From Falsiroseomonas sp051433195 (lineage in GTDB: Bacteria; Pseudomonadota; Alphaproteobacteria; Acetobacterales; Acetobacteraceae), in NCBI RefSeq assembly GCF_051433195.1, contig NZ_JBHMFT010000001.1, positions 434,001 through 498,000 on the forward strand: a DNA stretch of 64,000 bases, in the 5' to 3' direction. Position numbers and translations under genes: made by a program. How positions within the stretch are numbered: the stretch's first letter is position 1; the number at the start of each line of letters is the position of its first letter. The notes under the pieces were generated by a model. It was not told the DNA's origin, made no database searches, and saw nothing but the letters and a program-made list of their open reading frames with translations. Of this stretch, positions 1 to 10,069 are shown one piece after another.

Positions 1-1130
1 GCCTCGGCGGCGGCAATGATGAGCGTGAGCAGACGCTGAACCAGATGCTGGTGGAGATGGACGGCTTCGAATCCAACGAAGGCGTCATCATCATCGCGGC
101 CACCAACCGGCCGGACGTGCTGGACCCGGCGCTGCTGCGCCCGGGCCGGTTCGACCGCCAGGTGGTGGTGCCGAACCCGGACGTGAACGGGCGGGAGAAG
201 ATCCTGCGGGTCCATATGCGGAAGGTGCCGCTGGCATCCGACGTGGAGCCGAAGGTGATCGCGCGTGGCACGCCGGGCTTCTCCGGCGCCGACCTCGCCA
301 ACCTGGTGAACGAGGCGGCGCTGCTGGCGGCCCGCACCGGCCGCCGCACGGTCGGCATGGCGGAGTTCGAGGCGGCCAAGGACAAGGTGATGATGGGTGC
401 GGAGCGCCGCAGCCTGGTCATGTCCGAGGATGAGAAGCGCATGACCGCCTATCACGAGGCGGGCCACGCGCTGGTGGCGATGCACGAGCCGGAATGCGAC
501 CCCGTCCACAAGGCCACCATCATCCCGCGCGGCCGCGCGCTGGGCCTGGTGATGTCCCTGCCGGCCGGCGACCGGTACTCGAAGCACAAGTCCAAGATGA
601 AGGCCGAACTCGCCATGGCGATGGGCGGCCGTGTCGCGGAGGAACTGATCTTCGGCCCGGACAAGGTCTCCAACGGCGCCTCCGGCGACATCAAGATGGC
701 GACCGACCAGGCGCGCCGGATGGTGACGGAATGGGGCATGTCCGAGAACCTCGGCATGATCGCCTATGGCTCGAACGACCAGGAGGTGTTCCTGGGCCAC
801 AGCGTGACTCAGTCGAAGAACCTGTCGGAGGAAACCGCCCGGAAGATCGACGGCGAAATCCGCAGCATCATCGACGCCGCCTATGCCCGCGCCACCAAGG
901 TGCTGTCCGAGAACGTCGACGAACTGCACCTGCTGGCCAAGGGCCTGCTGGAGCACGAGACGATCTCGGGCGACGAGATCAAGCTGATCATCAAGGGCGA
1001 GCCCATCGTCCGGGTCCGCCCGGATGAGCCGGTGAACCAGGGCCGTGGCAGCGTGCCGACCAGCGGCCGCCCGAACCCGCGGCCGAGCGCCGGCCCCGGC
1101 CCGGGTCTGGCACCCGCCCCCGGAACCTGA
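1..1130 (+). CDS. ftsH: ATP-dependent zinc metalloprotease FtsH, 5'-truncated
   Basis: Membrane-anchored AAA+ protease that degrades misfolded and regulatory membrane and cytosolic proteins. The window opens inside the AAA domain: the frame is open from base 3 and reads a GGGNDEREQTLNQML segment followed by MDGF, so the N-terminal membrane anchor, Walker A and Walker B lie upstream. Visible are the second region of homology with LLRPGRFDRQ (near 135-170), the zinc protease motif HEAGH (453-467) and the downstream ASGDIKMATD segment that carries the third zinc ligand. The tail is Pro/Gly-rich and unconserved. About 375 residues are present of a family length near 640. A strong hairpin follows the stop, so transcription probably ends before folP. 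The identification is secure. Confidence 0.97.
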   Translation, partial: LGGGNDEREQTLNQMLVEMDGFESNEGVIIIAATNRPDVLDPALLRPGRFDRQVVVPNPDVNGREKILRVHMRKVPLASDVEPKVIARGTPGFSGADLANLVNEAALLAARTGRRTVGMAEFEAAKDKVMMGAERRSLVMSEDEKRMTAYHEAGHALVAMHEPECDPVHKATIIPRGRALGLVMSLPAGDRYSKHKSKMKAELAMAMGGRVAEELIFGPDKVSNGASGDIKMATDQARRMVTEWGMSENLGMIAYGSNDQEVFLGHSVTQSKNLSEETARKIDGEIRSIIDAAYARATKVLSENVDELHLLAKGLLEHETISGDEIKLIIKGEPIVRVRPDEPVNQGRGSVPTSGRPNPRPSAGPGPGLAPAPGT

Positions 1131-1152
1131 ACTTCCGCCTGGAAAATGGGTC

Positions 1153-1187
1153 GGCCCGCGCTGCAAGGCGCGGGCCGTTCCTGTTTT
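1153..1187 (+). terminator. Rho-independent terminator after ftsH
   Basis: A perfect 9-bp stem (GGCCCGCGC, loop TGCAAG, GCGCGGGCC, 1153-1176) is followed within seven bases by TTTTT (1183-1187). It lies 22 bases after the ftsH stop and about 70 bases before the folP start. Confidence 0.75.
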
Positions 1188-1254
1188 TGCGGCTTTGCCC
1201 TCGGGCGTGGGCAGGGCATCGTCGCGGGCCATCGCAGCCGGGGGCCGCCGAGTC

Positions 1255-2313
1255 GTGACCGAAACCTGGGTCGAACCGCTCGGCCTGATGGGGGGCCAGG
1301 CCGCTGCCGCGGCGCTCGCCGCCGATCTCGCCCTGCCGCTGGCCGGCGGGCCGCTCGCCTTCTCCCTGGTCCGGCTGATCGGTCGCGACGCGCCGATCAG
1401 CCCCATTCCGCTGACCGAGGTGCCGGAGGCCTGGCAGTCCCAGGTGCTGGCCCTGACCCGCGCGCTGCCACGCTTCGCCGGGCTGGAGATGCCCTGCGAA
1501 TCTGGTCGGCCATTGGTGATGGGCGTGGTCAACGTCACCCCCGACAGCTTCTCCGATGGCGGCCGCGGCATTGCGGACAGCATCGCCGCCGGCCATGCGA
1601 TGCTGGAGGCCGGGGCCGACCTGCTCGACATCGGCGGCGAGAGCACCCGCCCCGGCGCCACGCCGGTGGCGCCGGAGGAGGAATGCCGGCGCGTGCTGCC
1701 GGTGATCCGCGAACTCGCCAAGGCGGCGACCATCAGCGTCGATACCCGCAATGCCGCGACCATGCTGGCGGCGCTGGAAGCCGGGGCCGAGATCGTCAAC
1801 GACATCACCGCGCTGCGCCACGACCCCGCCGCCGCCCGCGTGCTGGCGCGGTCGGAGGCCAGCGTCATCCTGATGCACATGCTGGGCGAGGACCCCCGCA
1901 CCATGCAGCAGGACCCGCGCTACGCCGATGTGGCGCTGGAGGTGGCGCAGTTCCTGGCCGACCGGGTGCAGGCGGCGGAGCGCATGGGCCTGAAGCGGGA
2001 TCGCCTGGCGGTGGACCCCGGCATCGGCTTCGGCAAGCGCCTGCCGCACAACCTGGCGCTGATGGACCGGCTGCCGCTGCTGGCCGGCATCGGCTGCCCC
2101 ATCGTCTTCGGCGCCAGCCGCAAGCGCTTCCTTGGCACGCTGGCGGGAATCGAGCAGGCATCGGCGCGAGTCCTGCCTTCCGTCGCGGCCGCGCTGGCGG
2201 CGGCGGGGCAGGGGGCGGCGATCATCCGCGTGCATGATGTTGCGGAGACCGTGCAGGCTCTCGCGATCTGGAACGCGCTGGCCTCGGGCTTCGAGGCATC
2301 CGACGAATCCTGA
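1255..2313 (+). CDS. folP: Dihydropteroate synthase
   Basis: Condenses 6-hydroxymethyl-dihydropterin pyrophosphate with p-aminobenzoate in folate synthesis (cytosolic TIM barrel). Pterin-binding signatures are clear: NVTPDSFSDGG near residues 93-103, GGESTRPGA near 127, DPGIGFGKR and the C-terminal GASRKRFLG. I chose the GTG at 1255, giving 352 residues. Family members are often about 280, and the extra 85 or so N-terminal residues resemble the longer form I associate with Acetobacteraceae; the reading frame also runs further upstream without a better start. ftsH-folP-glmM is a widely conserved order, but here a sugar ABC transporter separates folP from glmM. Confidence 0.94.
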   Translation: MTETWVEPLGLMGGQAAAAALAADLALPLAGGPLAFSLVRLIGRDAPISPIPLTEVPEAWQSQVLALTRALPRFAGLEMPCESGRPLVMGVVNVTPDSFSDGGRGIADSIAAGHAMLEAGADLLDIGGESTRPGATPVAPEEECRRVLPVIRELAKAATISVDTRNAATMLAALEAGAEIVNDITALRHDPAAARVLARSEASVILMHMLGEDPRTMQQDPRYADVALEVAQFLADRVQAAERMGLKRDRLAVDPGIGFGKRLPHNLALMDRLPLLAGIGCPIVFGASRKRFLGTLAGIEQASARVLPSVAAALAAAGQGAAIIRVHDVAETVQALAIWNALASGFEASDES

Positions 2314-2420
2314 GGTCATCCTGGCGTGTGGAACCCATCTGACGCTTGACCTTGGCGCGCGCGGCGGCGGAGGCTTCGTGCAACCGCGGCCGTTCGTGCC
2401 GCCCGTCAGGGGAGAGAAAC

Positions 2421-3482
<1,062 letters not shown>

Positions 3483-3494
3483 ACGTCGTGAAGA

Positions 3495-3615
3495 GCCCTC
3501 TCCCCCAAGGGGGGAGAGGGTGGGGTGAGGGGGAATCGCAGGACCTTGAACACGCTCGTCATCTGGCGCGGCCCCCCTCACCCCACCCTCTCCCCCCTGC
3601 GGGTGGAGAGGGCTT
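3495..3615. repeat. Paired palindromic intergenic element, copy A (REP-like)
   Basis: Two inverted copies of one module: 3495-3533 (CCCTCTCCCC, short loop, GGGGAGAGGG, then TGGGGTGAGGGGG) and 3572-3615 in the opposite orientation. Each arm folds alone and the two arms can pair with each other. It fills the gap between xylF and xylH. Related copies are at 12924-12987, 42418-42560 and 48055-48094. Confidence 0.85.
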
Positions 3616-3635
3616 TCCCGGTCGGCTGCTAGGGG

Positions 3636-4877
3636 ATGCGGCATCTCGAGGTCGACCCCAGGCTGGTCGGCATGCTGGCGGCGCTGGCCGTCATCTGGGT
3701 GGGGTTCGACGTGCTGTCGGGCGGCGCCTTCCTGACACCGCGGAACCTGTGGAACCTGTCGGTGCAGACCGCCTCCATCGGCATCATGGCCTGCGGCATG
3801 GTGCTGGTGATCGTGACACGGAACATCGACCTCTCGGTCGGCGCCATCCTCGGCTTCGTCGGCATGGTGGTGGGCGTGGTGCAGGCGCGGCTGCTGCCGG
3901 AGTTGCTCGGGCTGGAACATCCGGCGACGGCCTTCATCGCGGTCGCCGTCGGCATCGGCCTCGGCGGCCTCATCGGGCTGCTGCAGGGCGGGCTGATCGC
4001 CTATCTCGGCATCCCCTCCTTCATCGTCACGCTGGGCGGGCTGCTGGTCTGGCGCGGCGGCGCCTGGTGGGTGACGCAGGGCCAGACGGTGGCGCCGATG
4101 GATGGCCGCTTCCGGATGCTCGGCGGCGGCATCGATGGCGCGATCGGCGCCACGGCCTCCTGGGTCCTGGCGGCGCTGGCCTGCACCGCCATCATCCTGG
4201 GCATGGTGATGCTGCGCCGCCGGCGCCTCGCCTTCGGCTTCCCGGTCCGTGCCGCCTGGGCGGAGGGCACGCTGATGGGCCTGTTCTGCCTGGCCGTCAT
4301 CGGCGCCGTCGCGGTCGCCAACGCCTATCCCATCCCGGTCGGCGTGGCGCGCCGCATGGCGGAGGCGCAGGGCATCCCCTGGCCGGAGGGCGGGCTGTTC
4401 ATCCCGCATGGCCTGGCGCTGCCGGTGATCGTGGCGCTGGCCGTGGGTATCGCCATGACGGTGCTGGCGACCCGCACCCGCTTCGGCCGCTATGTCTTCG
4501 CCATCGGTGGCAATCCGGAAGCGGCGGAACTGTCCGGCGTGAATACCAAGCGCACGCTGGCGATGGTGTTCGGCCTGATGGGCGCGCTCGCGGGCCTGTC
4601 CGCCTGCATCGCCACCGCCCGGCTGAACGCCGCGACCAATGCCGCGGGCACGCTGGATGAGCTGTATGTCATTGCCGCCGCCGTCATCGGTGGCACGTCC
4701 CTGGCCGGGGGCCTCGGTTCCATCGCCGGCGCGATGCTGGGCGCGCTGGTGATGCAGTCGCTGCAATCCGGCATGGTCCTGCTCGGCGTCGATACGCCGT
4801 TGCAGAACATCGTGGTCGGCCTGGTCCTGGTCTTCGCCGTCTGGCTCGACGGTGCCTGGCGGAGGCGGCTGAAGTGA
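3636..4877 (+). CDS. xylH: Sugar ABC transporter permease (XylH)
   Basis: Inner-membrane channel subunit of the ribose/xylose importer family, 413 residues with about ten hydrophobic segments. Typical family stretches are MACGMVLVIVTRNIDLSVG near residue 50, GIPSFIVTLGGLLVWRG near 128 and the coupling region with IGGNPEAAELSGVNTKR near 290. The ATG at 3636 is preceded directly by AGGGG, which is too close for an ideal ribosome binding site, so the exact start is uncertain. The stop overlaps the GTG start of the ATPase gene (GTGA). It is probably co-transcribed with xylF, at a level that may be lowered by the palindromic element between them. Confidence 0.9.
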   Translation: MRHLEVDPRLVGMLAALAVIWVGFDVLSGGAFLTPRNLWNLSVQTASIGIMACGMVLVIVTRNIDLSVGAILGFVGMVVGVVQARLLPELLGLEHPATAFIAVAVGIGLGGLIGLLQGGLIAYLGIPSFIVTLGGLLVWRGGAWWVTQGQTVAPMDGRFRMLGGGIDGAIGATASWVLAALACTAIILGMVMLRRRRLAFGFPVRAAWAEGTLMGLFCLAVIGAVAVANAYPIPVGVARRMAEAQGIPWPEGGLFIPHGLALPVIVALAVGIAMTVLATRTRFGRYVFAIGGNPEAAELSGVNTKRTLAMVFGLMGALAGLSACIATARLNAATNAAGTLDELYVIAAAVIGGTSLAGGLGSIAGAMLGALVMQSLQSGMVLLGVDTPLQNIVVGLVLVFAVWLDGAWRRRLK

Positions 4878-5677
4878 ACCAACCCCTCGTCGAGATGCGC
4901 GACATCTCCATCGCCTTCGGCGGCATCAAGGCGGTCGATGGCGTCTCCATCGACCTGATGCCGGGAGAGGTCGTGGCGCTGCTCGGCCACAACGGCGCCG
5001 GCAAGTCGACGTTGATCAAAATCCTGTCGGGGGCCTATCGGGCCGATGCCGGAGAGATCCTGGTGGATGGCAAGCCGGCCGAGATCCACACGCCGCGCGA
5101 CGCCAAGACCTACGGCATCGAGACCATCTACCAGACCCTCGCCCTGGCCGACAACGTCGATGCCGCGGCCAACATCTTCCTGGGGCGGGAGATCACGACG
5201 CGCTGGGGCATGCTGGACGATGCGGCGATGGAGGCCGAGACGCGCAAGGTGATGGCGCGCCTCAACCCGCATTTCCGGCGCTTCAAGGAACCGGTGCGGG
5301 CGCTGTCCGGCGGCCAGCGGCAATCCGTCGCCATCGCGCGGGCCATCCACTTCAACGCCCGCATCCTGATCATGGATGAACCCACCGCGGCGCTCGGCCC
5401 GGCGGAGACGGCGCAGGTGGGCGAGTTGGTGAAGCAGTTGAAGGCCCAGGGGATCGGGATTTTCCTCATCAGCCACGACATCCACGACGTCTTCGACCTG
5501 GCGGACCGCGTCAGCGTCATGAAGAACGGCCGCCTGGTCGGCACGGCGGAAACCGGCGCGGTGACGAAGGACGAGGTGCTGGGCATGATCATCCTGGGCA
5601 AATGCCCGGCCGCCGCGGTGCGCGGCCCCGGCGCCATGGCGGATCAGGTCCCCGGGACGGACGCCGACACGGCCTGA
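4874..5677 (+). CDS. Sugar ABC transporter ATP-binding protein, single-domain (XylG/FrcA-like)
   Basis: Energises the XylFH importer from the cytoplasmic side. Start is GTG at 4874, overlapping the xylH stop by four bases. One complete ABC domain is present: Walker A GHNGAGKST, Q-loop YQTLAL, signature LSGGQRQSVAIARA, Walker B ILIMDEPTAALG and the switch His in ISHDIHDVF. At 267 residues it is half the length of classical XylG/RbsA proteins, which carry two fused ABC domains. Single-domain versions such as FrcA are known with this permease family, so it need not be truncated. The last 25 residues are unconserved in appearance. Confidence 0.88.
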   Translation: MNQPLVEMRDISIAFGGIKAVDGVSIDLMPGEVVALLGHNGAGKSTLIKILSGAYRADAGEILVDGKPAEIHTPRDAKTYGIETIYQTLALADNVDAAANIFLGREITTRWGMLDDAAMEAETRKVMARLNPHFRRFKEPVRALSGGQRQSVAIARAIHFNARILIMDEPTAALGPAETAQVGELVKQLKAQGIGIFLISHDIHDVFDLADRVSVMKNGRLVGTAETGAVTKDEVLGMIILGKCPAAAVRGPGAMADQVPGTDADTA

Positions 5678-5830
5678 GGCGTCCGGCCACGCTCCACCCA
5701 GGATCGAGGGCGCTTTCGCAAAACCTTGTTCGTGCAACGGGCGTCGCTGACGCAGGGTTGAGCGGCGCGACCGTGGACCCGATCGTTGCGCTGCGGTAGA
5801 TCACGCCAACCGGCATCGGATTTGCCCGCC

Positions 5831-7222
5831 ATGAGCACCTCTTCCCGCAAACTCTTCGGCACCGACGGCATCCGGGGCACGGCCAACAAGCCACCGATGG
5901 ATGCCGGCACGGCGCTGCGCCTCGGCCAGGCCGCCGGCAAGTTCTTCAACCGCGGCAGCCATCGGCATCGTGTCGTCATCGGCAAGGACACCCGCATCTC
6001 CGGCTACATGCTGGAACCGGCGATGACGGCGGGCTTCGTCGGCGCCGGGATGGATGTGATGCTGGTCGGCCCGCTGCCGACCCCGGCCATCGCGATGCTG
6101 ACCCGCAGCCTGCGCTGCGACCTCGGCGTGATGATCTCGGCCAGCCACAACCCGTTCGAGGACAACGGCATCAAGCTGTTCGGCCCGGATGGCCTGAAGC
6201 TGTCCGATGCGCAGGAGGCCGAGATCGAGGCGCTGATGGAAGCGCCGAACTTCGCGGCCTCCCTAGCCGCGCCGAAGAAGCTCGGCCGCGCCAGCCGGCT
6301 GGATGACGCGCCCGGCCGCTACATCGAGGCCGCGAAGGCCGCCTTCCCGAAGGGCCGCAGCCTGGAAGGCCTCCGCATCGGCATCGATTGCGCGCATGGC
6401 GCCGCCTACAAGGTGGCACCGACCGTGCTGTGGGAGCTGGGGGCGGAGGTGGTCTCCACCGGCGTTTCCCCCGATGGATTCAACATCAACCATGATTGCG
6501 GCGCGACGGCGCCGGGTCGCCTGGCGGAGCTGGTGCGGGAACGCCGCGCCGATCTTGGCATCGCCCTCGATGGCGATGCGGACCGGGTGGTGCTGTGCGA
6601 CGAGCGCGGCCGGATCATCGACGGCGACCAGATCCTGGCCGCCATCGCCGGGGCCTGGAACCGCGAGGGGCGGCTGACCGGCGGCGGCGTGGTGGCCACG
6701 GTGATGTCGAACCTCGGGCTGGAGCGGCATCTGTCCGGCCTCGGCCTGGCGCTGCACCGCACCAAGGTCGGCGACCGCTATGTCGGCGAGAAGATGCGCG
6801 AGGCCGGCTGCAACCTCGGCGGCGAGCAGTCCGGCCACGTCATCCTCTCGGATTTCGCCACCACGGGCGATGGGCTGGTGGCGGCGTTGCAGGTGCTGGC
6901 GCTGCTGGTCGAGGAACGCCGCCCGGCCAGCGAGGTCTGCCGCCGCTTCGCGCCGCTGCCGCAGCTGCTGGAGAATATCCGCTTCACCGGCAGCTCGCCG
7001 CTCGCGGATGCCGAGGTGACCTGCGCCATCGACGCCGCCGGCACCCGGCTCGGCACCCGTGGCCGCGTGCTGGTCCGCGCCTCGGGCACGGAGCCGCTGA
7101 TCCGCGTCATGGCGGAAGCCGAGGACGAGGCGGAGATGCGGGCGACGGTCGCGGACCTCTCCGCGCTGATCCGGGCGCGCGCCGCGGCGGGCGCGGTGAA
7201 GAAGGCGACCGCCGCCGAATGA
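5831..7222 (+). CDS. glmM: Phosphoglucosamine mutase
   Basis: Converts glucosamine-6-phosphate to glucosamine-1-phosphate on the way to UDP-GlcNAc for peptidoglycan and LPS. It is 463 residues, the usual length is about 445-460. N-terminal RKLFGTDGIRG, the phosphoserine loop ISASHNPFEDNG with the catalytic serine at 105, the metal-binding DGDADR near 247-252 and the C-terminal phosphate-binding RASGTEPLIRVMAE are all present. The ATG at 5831 directly precedes the conserved N-terminus. The stop overlaps the thiD start (ATGA), so the two are probably translationally coupled. The 153 bases upstream hold no gene and could contain a promoter, but I see no convincing one. Confidence 0.97.
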   Translation: MSTSSRKLFGTDGIRGTANKPPMDAGTALRLGQAAGKFFNRGSHRHRVVIGKDTRISGYMLEPAMTAGFVGAGMDVMLVGPLPTPAIAMLTRSLRCDLGVMISASHNPFEDNGIKLFGPDGLKLSDAQEAEIEALMEAPNFAASLAAPKKLGRASRLDDAPGRYIEAAKAAFPKGRSLEGLRIGIDCAHGAAYKVAPTVLWELGAEVVSTGVSPDGFNINHDCGATAPGRLAELVRERRADLGIALDGDADRVVLCDERGRIIDGDQILAAIAGAWNREGRLTGGGVVATVMSNLGLERHLSGLGLALHRTKVGDRYVGEKMREAGCNLGGEQSGHVILSDFATTGDGLVAALQVLALLVEERRPASEVCRRFAPLPQLLENIRFTGSSPLADAEVTCAIDAAGTRLGTRGRVLVRASGTEPLIRVMAEAEDEAEMRATVADLSALIRARAAAGAVKKATAAE

Positions 7223-8061
7223 GGCCGCAGGGCCGGGTCCTGGTCTGCGCCGGCTCCGATTCCGGGGGCGGCGCCGGCATCCAGGCGGATATCAAGACGA
7301 TCACAGCGCTCGGCGGCTATGCCGCCACGGCCGTCACGGCGCTGACGGCGCAGGACACGCAGGGGGTCCAGGCGGTGATCGGCGTGCCGGCGGACTTCAT
7401 CCGGCTGCAGATCCGCATGGTGCTGGCCGATATCGGCGCCGATGCGATCAAGACCGGCATGCTGGCCGATGTCGCCACCATCACGGCCGTCTGCGACGCG
7501 CTGGCGGAACATGGCGCCGGCATTCCCCTGGTCGCGGACCCGGTGATGGTCGCCAAGGGCGGCCACCGGCTGCTGGCGGAGGAGGCCGTCGCGACGCTGT
7601 CCGAACGCCTGCTGCCCATGGCCGCGCTCATCACCCCGAACCTGCCGGAGGCCGAGGCGCTGGTCGGGTTCCCGGTGACGGACATCGCCACGATGCACCG
7701 CGCGGCGGAAGCCCTGCTGCGCCGCGGCGTGCGCGCCGTGCTGCTGAAGGGCGGGCATCTGGATGGCATCGTCCTGACGGATATCCTGGCGACGCCGGAG
7801 GGCACGGAGGTCTTCGAGAGCCAGCGCATCGCCAGCCGCAGCACGCACGGCACAGGCTGCACCCTGGCCTCCGCCATCGCCTGCGGCCTGGCGCAGGGGC
7901 TGGCGCTGCGGGAGGCGGTGCGGCGCGGCCGCGCCTATGTCCGGGCCGCCATGCTGGCCGCGCCGGGCCTCGGGAGCGGGCATGGACCACTCGGCCATGG
8001 CGTGACATTTGACCCCGCGCGACTGCGGGAGTTGGACGGGTGCGACGCTACGACTTCGTGA
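7219..8061 (+). CDS. thiD: Hydroxymethylpyrimidine/phosphomethylpyrimidine kinase
   Basis: Phosphorylates HMP and HMP-phosphate in thiamine pyrophosphate synthesis; ribokinase-fold cytosolic enzyme. It is 280 residues, the family norm is about 265-270. Motifs: GSDSGGGAGIQAD near residues 12-24, TALTAQDTQGV near 42, DPVMVAKGG, ITPNLPEAE and the C-terminal anion hole STHGTGCTLASAIA. The ATG lies in an ATGA overlap with glmM. The tail overlaps the next gene by 22 bases, which supports a glmM-thiD-phzF-like-TDT operon. Confidence 0.95.
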   Translation: MRPQGRVLVCAGSDSGGGAGIQADIKTITALGGYAATAVTALTAQDTQGVQAVIGVPADFIRLQIRMVLADIGADAIKTGMLADVATITAVCDALAEHGAGIPLVADPVMVAKGGHRLLAEEAVATLSERLLPMAALITPNLPEAEALVGFPVTDIATMHRAAEALLRRGVRAVLLKGGHLDGIVLTDILATPEGTEVFESQRIASRSTHGTGCTLASAIACGLAQGLALREAVRRGRAYVRAAMLAAPGLGSGHGPLGHGVTFDPARLRELDGCDATTS

Positions 8062-8903
8062 CGGTGGACGTGTTCACCGATCGCCGCTTCGGCGGCAATC
8101 CGCTGGCCGTCTTCCCCGATGCGCGCGGCATGACGACCGCCGAGATGCAGGCGCTGGCGGCCGAGTTCAACCTCTCCGAGACCACCTTCGTCCTGCCACC
8201 CTCGGACCCGGCCAACACCGCGCAGGTCCGCATCTTCACCCGCACGCGGGAGATGCCCTTCGCCGGCCACCCGAATGTCGGCACCGGCTTCGTGCTGGCG
8301 GATCGCGCAGTCGGTGGCGTGCTGCGTTTCGAGGAGATCGCCGGGCTGGTCGAGGTCCGGCTGCAGGATGGCGTCACCACCATCGCCGCGCCGCAGCCCC
8401 TGACCCTCGGCGCCGAATTCCCCGCCGCCACCATCGCGCTGTGTGCCGGGCTGGAGCCGTGGGAGGTGGTGACGGACCGCCACGCGCCGGTGCTGGCCTC
8501 GGTCGGCAACCCCTTCGTGCTGGCGGAGGTCGAGCCCGCCGCGCTCGGCCGCGCCGCGCCCGACTTCGCCGCCTTCCGCGCCGCGCTGGCCGCCGCGCCG
8601 GCGCTGGAGGGGCGGCTTGCCCTGTACCTCTACGCCCGCGACGGCGCCGGCGTGCGCACCCGCATGTTCGCGCCGCTCGGTGGGACGCTGGAGGACGCGG
8701 CGACCGGCAGCGCGGCGACGCCGCTCGCTGCCCTGCTGCTGCATCTGTCGGGGGATGCCGAGGGCGCCTGGGACATCACCCAGGGCGTCGAGATGGGCCG
8801 CCCCAGCCTGCTGCGCACCACTGCCCGCCGCGGTTCCGATGGTATCCGCGCCACCGTCGGCGGCGGCTGCGTGCCGGTGCTGCGCGGGGAAGCGCTGCTG
8901 TGA
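8040..8903 (+). CDS. PhzF-family isomerase/epimerase-like protein
   Basis: A 287-residue protein of the PhzF/diaminopimelate-epimerase fold. It begins with YDFVTVDVFTDRRFGGNPLAVF, carries the conserved acid in LSETTFVLP near residue 45, FAGHPNVGTGFVLA near 75, and the C-terminal DAATGSAATPLA motif of the family. PhzF itself isomerises a phenazine precursor, but most homologues outside phenazine clusters have unknown substrates, and no phenazine genes are nearby. The GTG start at 8040 is inside the end of thiD, and the stop overlaps the next start (GTGA), so expression is likely coupled to thiD. Confidence 0.88.
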   Translation: MRRYDFVTVDVFTDRRFGGNPLAVFPDARGMTTAEMQALAAEFNLSETTFVLPPSDPANTAQVRIFTRTREMPFAGHPNVGTGFVLADRAVGGVLRFEEIAGLVEVRLQDGVTTIAAPQPLTLGAEFPAATIALCAGLEPWEVVTDRHAPVLASVGNPFVLAEVEPAALGRAAPDFAAFRAALAAAPALEGRLALYLYARDGAGVRTRMFAPLGGTLEDAATGSAATPLAALLLHLSGDAEGAWDITQGVEMGRPSLLRTTARRGSDGIRATVGGGCVPVLRGEALL

Positions 8904-10021
8904 GCGGCACGCGCAAACCGCGCGGCGCCAAGGCCGGCTCCAAGGCGGGCGCGAAGCCGCCGAAGCAGGCTGTGGCCATCCCGGCAGAGGCCGCGCCGCT
9001 CGACCCCGGCGCCCGCCCCGCTGTCGCCATGCCGACGCCGACCCTGCCGGCGCCCGCGCCGATCGCCGCGGTTCCCGTGCCCGCCGCCCCGCCCGGCCTC
9101 GCCCACCTGCCGATGCCACTTCTGGTGCTGCCCATGGGCCTCGGCGGGGCCGGCCTCGCCTGGCGCGCGGCCGTGCCGACGCTCGGCGCGCCGGGCTTCG
9201 TGGGCGAGGCGCTGCTGCTGCTGACGGCGCTCGCCTGGGTGGTGCTGGTCGGCGCGCAGGTGCTGCGCGGCCTGCGCCATCCACAGGCGGTGCTGGCCGA
9301 GACGCGGCACCCGGTGCGCGTCGCCTTCGCCGCCGCGCCGACCATCGGCCTGATGATCCTGGCCTCCGCCGCCTTCCCCTACTGGCCCGAGCTGGGTGCC
9401 GTGCTGTGGTGCATCGCCGTGCCGCTGCACCTGGTCTTCGCGATGCTGCTGCTGCGCCGCCTGCTGGCGGGCCGTGGCGAGGCGGCAATGCTGGCGCCGC
9501 CGCTGCTGATCCCCTTCGTCGGCAGCATCCTGGCCCCGGCGCTCGGCGTGCGGATGGGCTTCGTCGAAGCCTCCTGGATGATGTTCGGCGTCGGCCTGGT
9601 GATGTGGCTGGTGCTGCTGCCGCTGCTGCTGCACCGACTGGTGGCCGGGCCGCCATTGCCGGGGCCGATGCGGCCGAGCCTCGCCATCTTCCTGGCGCCG
9701 CCGGCCGTCGGCGCGATCGCGCTGCTGGAATTGACCGGCCAGGCCAGCGGCTTCGCACTCGCCCTGGTCGGGGTGGCGCTGCTGGTGGCGGCGACGCTGC
9801 TGTCCCTGGCGCGGGAGATCGCGGCGACGCCCTTCAGCCTGTCCTGGTGGGGCGTCACCTTCCCGAGCGCGGCCTTCACGGTGATGGTGCTGGACTTCGG
9901 CTTCCACCCGCTGCTCGGCTGGCTGGCGCTGGCGCTGAACGCGGCACTGACGATCTGGGTCGCCTGGCGCACCTTGCGTGCCGCGGGGACGGGCGTCTTC
10001 CTGCGGCCCGAGGCGCCCTGA
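8900..10021 (+). CDS. TDT/SLAC1-family membrane transporter (TehA-like)
   Basis: A 373-residue polytopic inner-membrane protein with about ten hydrophobic segments from residue 78 onward. The first 75 residues are a Lys/Arg then Ala/Pro-rich hydrophilic extension that looks disordered. Family-like elements are FPYWPELGAVLWCIAVPLH, a repeated LL-rich helix pattern and the SLSWWGVTFPSAAFT segment, which resembles the SWWAxxFP motif of TehA/SLAC1 proteins. The family includes tellurite-resistance proteins, dicarboxylate carriers and anion channels, so the substrate is undetermined. The GTG start overlaps the preceding stop. It is the last gene of the glmM run. Confidence 0.78.
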   Translation: MSGTRKPRGAKAGSKAGAKPPKQAVAIPAEAAPLDPGARPAVAMPTPTLPAPAPIAAVPVPAAPPGLAHLPMPLLVLPMGLGGAGLAWRAAVPTLGAPGFVGEALLLLTALAWVVLVGAQVLRGLRHPQAVLAETRHPVRVAFAAAPTIGLMILASAAFPYWPELGAVLWCIAVPLHLVFAMLLLRRLLAGRGEAAMLAPPLLIPFVGSILAPALGVRMGFVEASWMMFGVGLVMWLVLLPLLLHRLVAGPPLPGPMRPSLAIFLAPPAVGAIALLELTGQASGFALALVGVALLVAATLLSLAREIAATPFSLSWWGVTFPSAAFTVMVLDFGFHPLLGWLALALNAALTIWVAWRTLRAAGTGVFLRPEAP

Positions 10022-10069
10022 CCGGGTGGCTTCACCGGGCGGCTTGCAGGTTCCGTGAGGCAGGTCTAA

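Noticed and set aside
3495..3615. Possible CRISPR array because of repeated C/G-rich segments.
   Set aside because: Only inverted pairs are present, with no regular direct repeats, unique spacers or cas genes anywhere in the window.
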